DNA from: Firmicutes bacterium UBA7523
GTDB taxonomy: Bacteria > Bacillota > Dethiobacteria > Dethiobacterales > Dethiobacteraceae
Length of the DNA stretch: 32,168 nucleotides
Assembly (NCBI GenBank): GCA_002479415.1
Contig: DLMZ01000046.1
Coordinates: forward strand, 780 to 32,947
Direction of reading: 5' to 3'
The translations under genes were made by a program, and so were the position numbers. Of the stretch, positions 24,207 to 32,168 are shown one piece after another (positions within the stretch are counted from its first letter, which is position 1; each line of letters begins with the position of its first letter). The notes under the pieces were generated by a model that saw only the letters and a list, made by a program, of their open reading frames with translations, did not search any database and was not told the origin of the DNA.

Positions 24207-24445
24207 GTAAAATATCCGATTATGGCCATGACCAGGCCGCTTGCCGACATCCCAACTACAACCCCGACAAGAACCTGTTTGATTCTTTTATTTTTCTCAA
24301 TTATTGTTGCTGGGTCGTTATCACTTAGGATTTTCAATAATGAATGATAAGCTATCATAGTACCCCCGGCCACGGGAATTAAAACCAACAACCAGGTCAA
24401 TACATCTTGTAGCATTCTTTGAGCACCTTGAACAACTTGTGGCAT
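24203..24445 (-). CDS. VirB2-like small membrane protein (pilin or channel subunit candidate)
   Basis: 80 residues from ATG 24445, which has GGAGG eight bases upstream (the GTG at 24454 overlaps that site). Two membrane segments, 'DVLTWLLVLIPVAGGTMIAY' and 'VLVGVVVGMSASGLVMAIIG', are separated by a charged loop. This size and topology, directly after the coupling protein gene and before VirB6, fits the VirB2 or TrbC-like subunit of Gram-positive systems. No clear signal cleavage site is visible. Confidence 0.72.
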   Translation of the reverse strand: MPQVVQGAQRMLQDVLTWLLVLIPVAGGTMIAYHSLLKILSDNDPATIIEKNKRIKQVLVGVVVGMSASGLVMAIIGYFT

Positions 24446-24461
24446 ATATCTCACCTCCTTT

Positions 24462-26315
24462 TTAAATTAATTCCATAATGTCTCTGCTTTTTTCGGGTAC
24501 TTTCTTTTCTTCTGGCTTTTCTTTCAAATCAACCGTCGGCAGCCATAATTCAGGCATTTTTATATCATTTTCAAGCTCCGGTTCACCGCAAACCAGCTCT
24601 GTATCAGCCGGCCACTTAGACAAATCCGGCAACCGAAGCTTCACAGGAAAATTGCGAGCCTGCAGAACTAGGCTCATATCGTTTGGCCAACGCATAACTT
24701 CATCTGCAAGCAGCAACGATCTGCCGGTTGTACTGTAATTAACTCCGGTGCTTGCATCAACATTGCGAATTTGTGAGCTATAGCTGTCGGTTTCCACGGT
24801 ATACTGTCCGGTTTTAGCAGAGATTAGCTTAGCTGTTTCAACATCAGACGTCAGCAGATAAATCCACGTATGACAGTTGCCTGTTATAGTTTGGGCACTT
24901 TCCCGGTAGTGCTTTTTGAGCTGAGCAATATCCTGCGTAACAAGGCAGAACCTAATTCCCCTTCCTCCGGAGACAGTTAGTTTTTTGTCAAAATCAGCAA
25001 TAGAAGGCATGTTTCCAAACTCGTCAAGCAAGAAATTAACTCGCACCGGCACGCTGCCGCCGTTTGTGATGGCTAAATCAACCAGTGACTGATATATCTG
25101 GTCAACATATAGGCTTGCAAGGACGTGCCGGGTTGATTTTTCGTCTGGGATACAAAGAAATACAGCTGTTTTCTCTCTCCCCGGCGTATCCAGCTCATGG
25201 TCCTGTGTGGATGTCAAATGAATAATAGAAGGGTCAGCCCATAGACGCAGGTCTGCCGAAGCTCCGGTAAAGAAGGATGCTCTGGTTCTGTATGGCGCAA
25301 GCATTGCTGTGCCGTAAGCGGCTTTTGCCAAGTGTCCAACCGGCAGCCCAGCTATATAATCGTTTAAAGGGAGGCTGCCGTCCTCATCGGCAGCCCCCAG
25401 GGAATAGAGGATGCTATAAGCTGTACCCAAATGCTTAAATTTTTCATCCGGTGCCTCAAGTGCTGTAAGCATAATCATAGCAGCTATAACACTTTCCTCA
25501 CCGTTTGGCCAAAGTGGATCTCCGGTATGTGTTTTTTGGTGTACAATCATATGTGCGATATCCCAAGCCCGCTCACTTGCTCTTGAATAATCACCGTCTT
25601 TAATAGCCTGAACCACAGGAGACATCGGGTTCCAGAAGTTGCCCCTGCGCGGGTTCCTGAAGTCGAGCAAGACAACATTGTATCCCTTTTTTTTTAAGTA
25701 ATCCCTGCTTCGTTCATAAAGCTCGCCTTTAGGGTCGGTAAGAATCATACTCTCCCCGGCTTGACCCAAGTGCCAAATAGTAGGAAATATCAATCGCCGA
25801 GTTTTGCCGCTGCGGGTCGCTCCAATAACTAAAGTGTGCAAGTTCTGAGTTTCGAGCCAAGCTTTTCCCCGTCTCTCATCAAAGCCTAATATCATCCCTC
25901 CTTTATCTGGTTGTTTGCTGACATTCCAAGCTGTTGTGTTCCTTTCAACTTCTTTTTGCGATTGCCATCTGCTACTGCCATGGACAATACTGTATTCAGC
26001 CTGCTCGGGACCTCCGACGCCGTCTCCAATTCTGTTTTTTCGTTTTATCACCCCCGGCTGCCACATAAACCAAAAAAAAACCATCACCATTAAGGGCTGA
26101 AAATATAGCCACAACGAAAGAAGTTTGGAATCATCCAATAACAACCTGGGCCCAGCAAAGTACCCCTTTTTAACATGTGTGATCCAGTTGCCCGCAGCGG
26201 CAAAGGGATTACTAAAAAAGAATACTGGAAATTGCAAAACTTGAGGCAAAATAAAAAAGTCCGCTATTAGAAATAGCAGAATCAATATTGCAATGCCAAT
26301 TTTTCGGTTAAACAA
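24462..26315 (-). CDS. VirD4/TraG-type coupling protein
   Basis: 617 residues. Two N-terminal membrane segments (about 6-36 and 66-88) precede the cytoplasmic ATPase domain with Walker A 'VIGATRSGKTRRL' (about 165), 'ILTDPKGELYERSRDYLKKK' and Walker B 'VNFLLDEFGNMPSI', then 'LVTQDIAQLKKHY'. Coupling proteins bring the relaxase-DNA complex to the secretion channel. The start appears to be TTG at 26315 with a poor AAAGGA site about 11 bases upstream, so the start is uncertain. It follows the relaxase after 39 bases. Confidence 0.93.
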   Translation of the reverse strand: MFNRKIGIAILILLFLIADFFILPQVLQFPVFFFSNPFAAAGNWITHVKKGYFAGPRLLLDDSKLLSLWLYFQPLMVMVFFWFMWQPGVIKRKNRIGDGVGGPEQAEYSIVHGSSRWQSQKEVERNTTAWNVSKQPDKGGMILGFDERRGKAWLETQNLHTLVIGATRSGKTRRLIFPTIWHLGQAGESMILTDPKGELYERSRDYLKKKGYNVVLLDFRNPRRGNFWNPMSPVVQAIKDGDYSRASERAWDIAHMIVHQKTHTGDPLWPNGEESVIAAMIMLTALEAPDEKFKHLGTAYSILYSLGAADEDGSLPLNDYIAGLPVGHLAKAAYGTAMLAPYRTRASFFTGASADLRLWADPSIIHLTSTQDHELDTPGREKTAVFLCIPDEKSTRHVLASLYVDQIYQSLVDLAITNGGSVPVRVNFLLDEFGNMPSIADFDKKLTVSGGRGIRFCLVTQDIAQLKKHYRESAQTITGNCHTWIYLLTSDVETAKLISAKTGQYTVETDSYSSQIRNVDASTGVNYSTTGRSLLLADEVMRWPNDMSLVLQARNFPVKLRLPDLSKWPADTELVCGEPELENDIKMPELWLPTVDLKEKPEEKKVPEKSRDIMELI

Positions 26316-26354
26316 AAACTAACACATCCTTTTTCCACTATTTGCCGATTTCGG

Positions 26355-29300
26355 CTAGTTCCTTCTTTGTTTTTCCTCCTCAGTATCCATGTAATTTTTA
26401 CCCTTGAATCTATTTTTTAAGTCTTTGGCTTGAGCCTTGGCCAACATCTGCCTCTTTGCAACTTCAGCTTGAGCTTCACTTTGCATCCGCTCTCGCTGAA
26501 CTGATTTCCAGCAAGCTTTCCAAATAGTATTAATGATATTGAACCTGGGGTTCATATTGCTTCCCCAAGCCCAATCGGCTTTAACACCAACACGCTCACA
26601 TAATTCCTGCCAAGATTGCTTGCCAACAAAGTACTGTGTATTCCACTCTTTAGCCTCAGCCTTTTCGTTTATAGCTTTATCAATAGCTGTATCAACCTTG
26701 ATTTCGTCTATATCACTGCGAGAGCGTTCACTCCAACTCATAATTATTTGCTTTGTTTCTTCTTGAGTTTTTTCTAAACACGTTAAGGTTTTTGCAAAAG
26801 TATTGACAAGTTGCTGTTCATCATCTTTAGCTCCTATTAAACTCCTCATATTTTCTATAGGATCTATTGTTGTTGCTCTATCATATACTTTATCGACATC
26901 AATATCATAGCCTGATTTATCAGCCCAATCTCTCAAGGTTGTTTTGATGCTGTCAATACTTTCGTTTGCAGAAATGAGCAACTGCACATATTTTTGAGCA
27001 GTCCATTGAAACTTGTCCTGACTAAGCGGAATTGAGCTTTCTTTGATTAACCCGACAGAATTCAAGGCTTTTTCTTGACTTAATACATAGGGGTTTTCTT
27101 TTGTAGCCCAAGGATAAGAAGCATCAGAAATTCCTAAGTTGCTTGCAAGCTTCTCCCATGTAGATTTTTGAAGATACCTTATTTCTCCTTCTACTGAGTT
27201 TGGGTTGACTTCATCCATCTTATCAATCTTATTAAAAACACTATCAAGGTTTATCTTTTTCACATCGTTTCTTATAACCCAATCGGCAAGAATCTTTTGC
27301 CGTTCTTCTCTTTCAACGCCGAGCATTTTCATCCCCGCATACATGGTAAAACCCGTCCACCTGCCATTTTTTTGAACATCAGGAATAACAGAAGCTTCCT
27401 TAAAATGTTCAATTGCCTGTATTTGTTTTTCCTCTATTATTTCAGCTTTACTTATATCTAACTTTTCCCAAGGGTTGTCAGCTTGGATTCCCATATTTTC
27501 AGTAAATCTCTGCCATTCCTTATCTCCAAAGAAAAACTCTTTTTGTTCTTGCATGTCCAGTTGGTTCGATACATACTTTATAGCGCTTTGGATTTCGCTA
27601 TCATCAAAGGCTCTCACCAACTTTGGAGTATCAGTGTTAACATCTGCAACCTCACTATCTACCGCCTTGTCCACCATTTTATTAATCTTTTCTTGAATAT
27701 CATCAAAGCCAATCCCAGCAGCGTGAAGAAACCGCCCGTATTGCACCGCAGTCCAAGCTGCATATTTCCCAGATACTCTTGTATCATTGAAAATATTCTT
27801 ATCAACTTTTAACTCAACTTTTAACGCTTTATCTTTATTAAGCTCAGGATTTAGTATTTTCCAGGGATAAAGCAACTCGGAATTATTACCGCCCAAATTT
27901 TTTAATAACGTATTCCACGTCTTATCTCTTAAGAAGAGCCCCGTTCCCTTTAATTTATCAAAATTCTCAAGCTTCTTAACAATACTGCTCACATCAACGT
28001 TTACATCGTTTCTCTTAACCCAATCGGCAAGAATCTTTTGCCGTTCTTCTCTTTCAACGCCGAGCATTTTCAGCCCAGCATACATGGTAAAACCCGTCCA
28101 CCCAGCATTCTCCTTGTCAAAATTACCTGCTTCTTTTAAAAAACAAACAGCTTTGTCTTTTCTATCATCAATTATCTCACCAACAGGCTGCCAAGGATGT
28201 TCTTTTTCATTTAACTCCAACCCTAAGTTTTTACAAACCTGATCGAACTCTTTTTTCGTAAATATTTCGTTGTTTTCTACAGCAGCTTGAATTCTATCCT
28301 CTACGTCTTCTATAGCAATCTCTTTCAAGGGTACGATATCTTTTTGCTCTTTGAGCTGAAGCTCTAAAATGCTTTGCGTCTCTAAATTCGATGCACCGCA
28401 TAACTTTAAAGCTGCTGCCAACCGCTTAGCACTAGACGTAACACCAGCTTCATCTTTCAAAATTTGTGCTGCTTCATCTGTTGTAAGATTGATGTTTACT
28501 GCCTTTGCCCCGGAAAGTAGCAACTCAGTTTTTCTATCATCAGTTAAACCATCCTGCCCGTTTAAAATTTGAGCGCTACGAGCTACAATGTTTTCCGGGG
28601 TTTTGACTTCAAGCTTCTTATTAGAATCCTCCGAGAAAGCTTTAAGAGCTTTGGCTGCTCTTTTTTCATCCAGTGTCAATGTACCCTCATTGAGCTTTTT
28701 GGATTCCACAGCCCCTCTTAAAACAACTTGCGCAACCCTATCTCGCAAATCTTCATAAGCTTTTATTCTTGCCTCTTCCAATTGCTCCGGCTTTGTTGTG
28801 TAAGTCCTAGCTAAGCTTTCTGCTGAAACAATATACTTCTCAACCTCTTGTTTGAAGTGTGGCAACCCCAAAATATAGTCTGCAATAGTTCTTACATCAT
28901 CCTTAATATCCTCAGGCATAAATTTGAGCGCAATGCGGCCAAAACCAGGCAGTTTCTCTGATAGATAATAAACCTTTTCTGCCAGCTCACTTTCTCTGTC
29001 ATATGAAAGCTCTGGAGCCATAGAATTTGTTTCTGTACCGAACCAGGCATTTATATCAACATTACCTTCATATTGTGCTTTACGGATATCCCTTACAATA
29101 TCTTTAGCTTTAAATATACTTCCTTGCGCTTCCTCCCGGACAAGCTGCCTTATTGAATCTTTTACCATCATATGTTTAAGCCGTTCTTCCCGATATATTT
29201 CACCTGCAAAAACCTTTTTCATCTCTTTTAATTCTGTTAGCCCAAGCTTGCCGATGGTCCGTTCAGGATTTTTTTCCCAGAACATAACGTGACAATGAGG

Positions 29301-29801
29301 ATGTCCTTTTTCTTCATGAAACGCAGCAACCCATTTCAGGTTGCTGCGTTCAATCCCCATTTTCTCTGCCGCCATATTCATTTGAGACTGCAACATTTCC
29401 TCCCAAGCTTTCCTGTTGTCATATCCAAGCGACACGGCATCCTCTTCTTTAACCGACAAGATTGCTCGCCAGATTACCCCTCGGTGCTCAAGTATTTCAT
29501 TTTTTGCTTCTTCCAAGTTCGGCAGATTTTCTGAATCACTGGAGAAAAGTCCATGAGACCTCTTCCTCTTGGCTATATAGGAAAGGTATTTTTCATCATA
29601 TTTATTATCATCATCGATTATTTCATAATCTAATTCCTTCTCTAAATCGTCAGCGGCAATAGTCAATATAGCACGCTCTTCATTTTGTTGACCGTTTTTT
29701 ACAACTCTTGGACGAGTAGCAATGTAAATTGCATGTAAAACATCTTTTGCTCTATCCATAGGCATTGAATATTTGATTTTCAAAATGAATGGTGCAGACA
29801 T
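26355..29801 (-). CDS. MobP-like relaxase with five tandem C-terminal modules
   Basis: 1148 residues. The N-terminal relaxase domain (about 1-250) has the three-histidine metal motif 'HEEKGHPHCHVMFW' (His167, 169, 171), the signature of MobP-type enzymes that nick oriT and stay bound to the strand. A helical middle part follows. From about 511 a module recurs, starting near residues 511, 620, 753, 875 and 1056; each opens like 'KxWxxLxxNLG...PW', and the first four continue 'W/T..xYxxxL...G......I...W...D.D'. Modules 1-2 and 3-4 form a duplicated pair of about 245 residues, module 5 is a half. ATG with GAGGT upstream, three bases after the preceding gene. The tail function is unknown. Confidence 0.88.
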   Translation of the reverse strand: MSAPFILKIKYSMPMDRAKDVLHAIYIATRPRVVKNGQQNEERAILTIAADDLEKELDYEIIDDDNKYDEKYLSYIAKRKRSHGLFSSDSENLPNLEEAKNEILEHRGVIWRAILSVKEEDAVSLGYDNRKAWEEMLQSQMNMAAEKMGIERSNLKWVAAFHEEKGHPHCHVMFWEKNPERTIGKLGLTELKEMKKVFAGEIYREERLKHMMVKDSIRQLVREEAQGSIFKAKDIVRDIRKAQYEGNVDINAWFGTETNSMAPELSYDRESELAEKVYYLSEKLPGFGRIALKFMPEDIKDDVRTIADYILGLPHFKQEVEKYIVSAESLARTYTTKPEQLEEARIKAYEDLRDRVAQVVLRGAVESKKLNEGTLTLDEKRAAKALKAFSEDSNKKLEVKTPENIVARSAQILNGQDGLTDDRKTELLLSGAKAVNINLTTDEAAQILKDEAGVTSSAKRLAAALKLCGASNLETQSILELQLKEQKDIVPLKEIAIEDVEDRIQAAVENNEIFTKKEFDQVCKNLGLELNEKEHPWQPVGEIIDDRKDKAVCFLKEAGNFDKENAGWTGFTMYAGLKMLGVEREERQKILADWVKRNDVNVDVSSIVKKLENFDKLKGTGLFLRDKTWNTLLKNLGGNNSELLYPWKILNPELNKDKALKVELKVDKNIFNDTRVSGKYAAWTAVQYGRFLHAAGIGFDDIQEKINKMVDKAVDSEVADVNTDTPKLVRAFDDSEIQSAIKYVSNQLDMQEQKEFFFGDKEWQRFTENMGIQADNPWEKLDISKAEIIEEKQIQAIEHFKEASVIPDVQKNGRWTGFTMYAGMKMLGVEREERQKILADWVIRNDVKKINLDSVFNKIDKMDEVNPNSVEGEIRYLQKSTWEKLASNLGISDASYPWATKENPYVLSQEKALNSVGLIKESSIPLSQDKFQWTAQKYVQLLISANESIDSIKTTLRDWADKSGYDIDVDKVYDRATTIDPIENMRSLIGAKDDEQQLVNTFAKTLTCLEKTQEETKQIIMSWSERSRSDIDEIKVDTAIDKAINEKAEAKEWNTQYFVGKQSWQELCERVGVKADWAWGSNMNPRFNIINTIWKACWKSVQRERMQSEAQAEVAKRQMLAKAQAKDLKNRFKGKNYMDTEEEKQRRN
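27262..27361. repeat. Near-identical direct repeat in the relaxase gene, copy 1
   Basis: Aligns without gaps to 28003-28102, about 96 of 100 bases identical, offset 741 bases (247 codons). It encodes the 'GFTMYAGMKMLGVEREERQK' part of module 3. The surrounding module sequence is much more diverged. Confidence 0.9.
28003..28102. repeat. Near-identical direct repeat in the relaxase gene, copy 2
   Basis: Partner of 27262-27361; encodes 'GFTMYAGLKMLGVEREERQK' of module 1. Identity over only 100 bases, in frame, suggests gene conversion or a recent partial duplication. Confidence 0.9.
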
Positions 29802-29804
29802 TTC

Positions 29805-30257
29805 TTATACCTCATTTCGGTTTATTGCGTCCTGTTTCGCTTCCAATACCCATTTCTCTAAGTCCCCAGTGTGGGGGATTTTTTCTTGAACAAGCTGTAT
29901 TGCTTTTTTCCGCGCTTCCTGGAATGCTGTAACTGTGTCTCTTTTACCCATGTCGAAAATAGCTTGCGCTGTAATATATAGCGCAATAGCAGAAGCATAA
30001 GATGATTTTGCATTAATTTTTGCCAGTCTTTCTTCTACCGGCTTTAGCTGCTCCTTTACAGAATCAGCTATGAGCTTTCGCAACAAATCTTGGGCCCAAA
30101 TAGCACCTTCGACTTTCAATCCATCCCGCAGCAGCTCCCTGACCAAGACCGCCTTCGGTATTCCTCTGTTATCTGCCGCTGATTTTAACTGTTTTTCCAT
30201 TTCATCGGTAATAGGGACATAAAGAATGCTGGGGAAACGTTTTCTGTCAACAGGCAA
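29805..30257 (-). CDS. Putative relaxosome accessory (MobC-like, ribbon-helix-helix) protein
   Basis: 150 residues. The start 'RFPSILYVPITDEMEKQLKS' followed by 'RGIPKAVLVRELLRDGL' has the strand-helix-helix pattern of ribbon-helix-helix DNA-binding proteins; the rest is helical ('LRKLIADSVKEQLKPVEERL') and coiled-coil-like. It lies three bases before the relaxase, the usual site of an oriT-binding accessory factor. The start is read as TTG 30257 with a distant GGAAG site, so it is uncertain. No specific family is named with confidence. Confidence 0.7.
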   Translation of the reverse strand: MPVDRKRFPSILYVPITDEMEKQLKSAADNRGIPKAVLVRELLRDGLKVEGAIWAQDLLRKLIADSVKEQLKPVEERLAKINAKSSYASAIALYITAQAIFDMGKRDTVTAFQEARKKAIQLVQEKIPHTGDLEKWVLEAKQDAINRNEV

Positions 30258-30276
30258 CGACCGTCACTTCCTTTCT

Positions 30277-30561
30277 TCAAAAGAAAGCACCCATGCTGCT
30301 TTCAATTGCATCATTTATAAGGTTTTCATGATTAACTTCTTTTGTAGTTTTAGCTGGTTCATATGAGATGTTTTGCATATTGCTTCTGATGTCGTTTACA
30401 ACCTGCAACACCGCATCCATTTTGTCCTCAACGGACGACATATCATGTTTTAGCGCAATGGCTTCTCGGATGAATTGGCTGCGCATGGATTTTGGCACCT
30501 TCTCGAGAATTTGCATCGTTGCATAGTCTGCGGTAAAACTTTTTTTAAACGTCGTTACCAC
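30277..30561 (-). CDS. Small DNA-binding candidate upstream of the relaxase genes (start uncertain)
   Basis: Up to 94 residues; the frame is open much further (to 30867), but that part overlaps the stalk-protein gene on the same strand and is compositionally odd, so it is excluded. 'KKSFTADYATMQILEKVPKS' and 'MRSQFIREAIAL' look like a ribbon-helix-helix unit, followed by a helical tail. GGAGG at 30561-30565 overlaps the in-frame GTG 30559-30561; five and eight bases after it only ACG codons are in frame, and the next ATG is at 30516. Role probably in relaxosome or partition, unproven. Confidence 0.5.
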   Translation of the reverse strand: MVTTFKKSFTADYATMQILEKVPKSMRSQFIREAIALKHDMSSVEDKMDAVLQVVNDIRSNMQNISYEPAKTTKEVNHENLINDAIESSMGAFF

Positions 30562-30580
30562 CTCCGGGTGTGAATTAGGC

Positions 30581-30616
30581 GGGAATGAGAAAAAAGGGGG
30601 GGCTGGGGGACTGGGG
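30581..30616 (+). other. G-quadruplex-forming tract
   Basis: Plus-strand G runs at 30581-30583 (GGG), 30596-30602 (G7), 30605-30609 (G5) and 30613-30616 (G4) have short spacers CT and ACT between the last three. The G7 run can itself give two G-tracts, so a four-tract quadruplex fits within 30596-30616. It lies in the 64-base gap between the stalk-protein gene and the small DNA-binding candidate, in the template strand of both. Confidence 0.65.
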
Positions 30617-30625
30617 AAATGAGGA

Positions 30626-31147
30626 TTAATTGACTGAGTCAAACAAGTTCGGCGGCAGTGTAATGTTCGTATAAGGGTTGCCGCTATTATCAAGAAGCGG
30701 CTGTGATGCTGACTTGGTTGCTGCTTGGGTAATGCGGATTTGTCTCTTTGAGCTATCCCATTTAACTTGAGCACCCATAGCCTCGGAAATAAAGCGCAGG
30801 GGAACCATGGTTCTGTCGGAAATAATCTCGGCCGACCGCAGCAGCTCTTGTGGCTGGCCATTAACAATTGCTGTTTTTTCGTTGATTCTTAGCTTGATTT
30901 CTTTGCCTTGGCCACTGATAGTAACCTCTCCGGAATTCCAGTTCACCAGATAGCCCATGTTCTCGCTGACCACCCGTACCGGCACAACGGTTACGCCGTC
31001 CTTGATGTCGGGGGAGACATCCATTGGTACTTCCCTATCGTTTAAAAACAGACGGATAGGAGAAGCAGCGGCTGCACTGGATGCAACCGCTGCAATAGAT
31101 GCTAGCATTAAAATTGATATAAGCAATATGAAGGTTTTCTTTGACAA
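30626..31147 (-). CDS. Secreted copper-amine-oxidase-type stalk domain protein
   Basis: 173 residues. Signal peptide 'MSKKTFILLISILMLASIAA' with a cleavage region near 'SAAAASP', then one stalk domain ('VPVRVVSENMGYLVNWN', 'TMVPLRFISEAMGAQVKWDS') of the kind first seen at the N-terminus of copper amine oxidases and widespread in clostridial cell-surface proteins; it carries no oxidase domain. The start is TTG with GGGAGG eight bases upstream. It lies 18 bases after the Ig-like protein gene and probably shares its transcript. Likely surface-associated; ligand unknown. Confidence 0.85.
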   Translation of the reverse strand: MSKKTFILLISILMLASIAAVASSAAAASPIRLFLNDREVPMDVSPDIKDGVTVVPVRVVSENMGYLVNWNSGEVTISGQGKEIKLRINEKTAIVNGQPQELLRSAEIISDRTMVPLRFISEAMGAQVKWDSSKRQIRITQAATKSASQPLLDNSGNPYTNITLPPNLFDSVN

Positions 31148-31165
31148 TCCAAATACCTCCCTTTC

Positions 31166-32168
31166 TTACAGCTTCCATATCCGAATCACTTCTTCGGACA
31201 TGTTGCCGGCTTCGTCAATCACCTGGACAGTTAAGTTATTTAAGCCGGATGCAGATAATGTGGCGTTAATTAAGCCGCTATCTGGTAGTGGGGCAAAAGC
31301 ACCTCCGTTAATGCGGTAAAACAGCTTTTTGCTTACGCTGTCTTGAGCTGAGAGATATAACTGAATACTGTTTGTTTTAGATGCTGTTGCCCCGCTGCTG
31401 GTTTTTAAGGATTTTATTACCGGCGGTGTACTGTCAACTAAATACGATACAGTGATGACATCGGATTCTGCCCCGTTTTGGTTTCGGAGTTTCACATAAA
31501 CTTTGCGCTTCCCTTCCCCGGGGAAGGAAATAGATTTTGAGAAGGAATCAGCTCCAGTTGGAATTAGCTCTGCGTGTGACCAAAGAATATTGTCGTGGCT
31601 GAACATGATATGTGTCGCGTTTTGCAAATTAGTTAGCTGGATGGTTGCGTTAATTCCTTGCACTACTTGGGTCGCTTCACCTTCTACAATTATTATGTGG
31701 CCGTGCAGGTTTGGGGCAGAGCCGGCCTGCGCGGTTACGGTTGAGCCAGGGGCTCCGGTCGGAGTGTTGGTTCCGTCAAGTAGGAATATGTTTTTAGCGG
31801 CTATCCCTATGTTTCCGTCTGCATCCCGGACTTGTACGTAGACATATTTTGTGCCGCCGCCCTCTGTTAGCGTCCATGTGCCGGGATGGGCTACATATGG
31901 ACCCCAGCCGGACTTCCATGTAGATGTTGCGGTATCCCAATAGCTCCAAGTTGTACCATCGTTGCTGACGCGCATTTGGAGTTCACTTTGGGGTGTTATG
32001 TTGTCATAGGAATTGATGAAGAGGCTTACATCACGGCTGCTTGTGGTTTCAGCTCCGTTGTTGACTGTTAGAATGACCGTAGGAGGCGTTTTATCCTCCT
32101 GCGGAGTTGTAAATGTCACATAGGGAACTAATTCCGCTTTGCCCCCCTGACTTATACCCGGTTTGCTG
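31166..32168 (-). CDS. Partial Ig-like repeat surface protein (5' end outside window)
   Basis: The frame is open from its stop at 31166 through the last base of the window, so the GTG at 32119 is not a reliable start; the coding sequence continues upstream ('SQGGKAELVPYVTF'). About 334 residues are visible. Three beta-sandwich, Ig-like units are suggested by repeated 'DKTPPTVILTVNNGAETTSS', 'TYVQVRDADGNIGIA'-like ends and 'DSTPPVIKSLKTSSGATASK ... VQVIDEAGNMSEE', as in bacterial surface adhesins or fibre-like proteins. It ends without a wall-anchor motif. Whether it is element cargo is inferred from strand and spacing only. Confidence 0.8.
   Translation of the reverse strand, partial: SKPGISQGGKAELVPYVTFTTPQEDKTPPTVILTVNNGAETTSSRDVSLFINSYDNITPQSELQMRVSNDGTTWSYWDTATSTWKSGWGPYVAHPGTWTLTEGGGTKYVYVQVRDADGNIGIAAKNIFLLDGTNTPTGAPGSTVTAQAGSAPNLHGHIIIVEGEATQVVQGINATIQLTNLQNATHIMFSHDNILWSHAELIPTGADSFSKSISFPGEGKRKVYVKLRNQNGAESDVITVSYLVDSTPPVIKSLKTSSGATASKTNSIQLYLSAQDSVSKKLFYRINGGAFAPLPDSGLINATLSASGLNNLTVQVIDEAGNMSEEVIRIWKL

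Larger units (their letters stand above)
16336..32168. mobile_element. Integrative and conjugative element, left part (right end outside window)
   Basis: The boundary is between the host deacetylase sequence, still recognisable to about 16341, and the recombinase stop at 16380. Inside are a large serine recombinase next to the junction, a relaxase, a coupling protein and a type IV secretion operon (VirB2, VirB6, VirB3/PrgI, VirB4, M23 peptidase), all on the minus strand. The crossover dinucleotide cannot be fixed from one end only. Whether the Ig-like and stalk-protein genes at the right are cargo is inferred from strand and contiguity. Confidence 0.8.

Noticed and set aside
30562..30867. N-terminal extension of the frame ending at 30277
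   Set aside because: It overlaps the clear stalk-protein gene on the same strand, is rich in Pro/Ser/Cys and reads through the G-tract.
1..32168. CRISPR array, rRNA or tRNA genes
   Set aside because: No regularly spaced short repeats and no RNA gene signatures seen on either strand.

Overview
The window looks like chromosome of a spore-forming, low-to-mid GC Gram-positive anaerobe (class Clostridia; genus not determinable by eye). Pointers are strong AGGAGG-type ribosome binding sites with many TTG/GTG starts, a sporulation-type polysaccharide deacetylase, a TPP-controlled thiC-thiW-thiM operon, a phenylacetate-CoA ligase next to a HisC-type aminotransferase, and a Gram-positive type IV secretion locus.

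Bases 1-16147 are host backbone. In order: a DnaJ/CbpA-like co-chaperone and a YfcE-type phosphoesterase (+); inorganic pyrophosphatase, a radical SAM/PDZ/DUF512-like protein and murC (-); a 413-base gap with a cluster of DnaA boxes; the operon thiL-tsaE-tsaB-rimI-tsaD (-), which makes the tRNA t6A modification machinery and thiamine diphosphate; a divergent PRC-barrel protein (+); the TPP-riboswitch operon thiM-thiW-thiC (-); and paaK-hisC (-). A dispersed, structured repeat with pseudoknot potential occurs three times, each time between convergent genes.

At about base 16340 the backbone is interrupted. The 5' part of a PdaB-like polysaccharide deacetylase gene (+) runs into foreign sequence inside its conserved SFDASW motif, and a large serine recombinase faces it 7 bases further on. 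Everything from there to the window end lies on the minus strand and looks like one integrative and conjugative element. Reading in the direction of transcription (high to low coordinates) it has an Ig-like surface protein (cut by the window edge), a secreted copper-amine-oxidase-type stalk protein, two small DNA-binding candidates, a 1148-residue MobP-like relaxase, a VirD4-type coupling protein, a VirB2-like peptide, a VirB6/TrbL-like channel protein, a PrgI/VirB3-like protein, a TraC/TrsD-like protein, the VirB4 ATPase, an M23 peptidase, a CpaE-like protein with a degenerate P-loop, a small protein of unknown role and the recombinase. The right end is outside the window.

The most interesting signals are: the element splitting a sporulation gene next to its own serine recombinase (skin-element-like geometry); a relaxase tail built from about five copies of one module with a near-identical 100-base internal repeat; the convergent-gene structured repeats; the DnaA-box cluster upstream of murC; and the Lys-less P-loop protein closing the conjugation operon.
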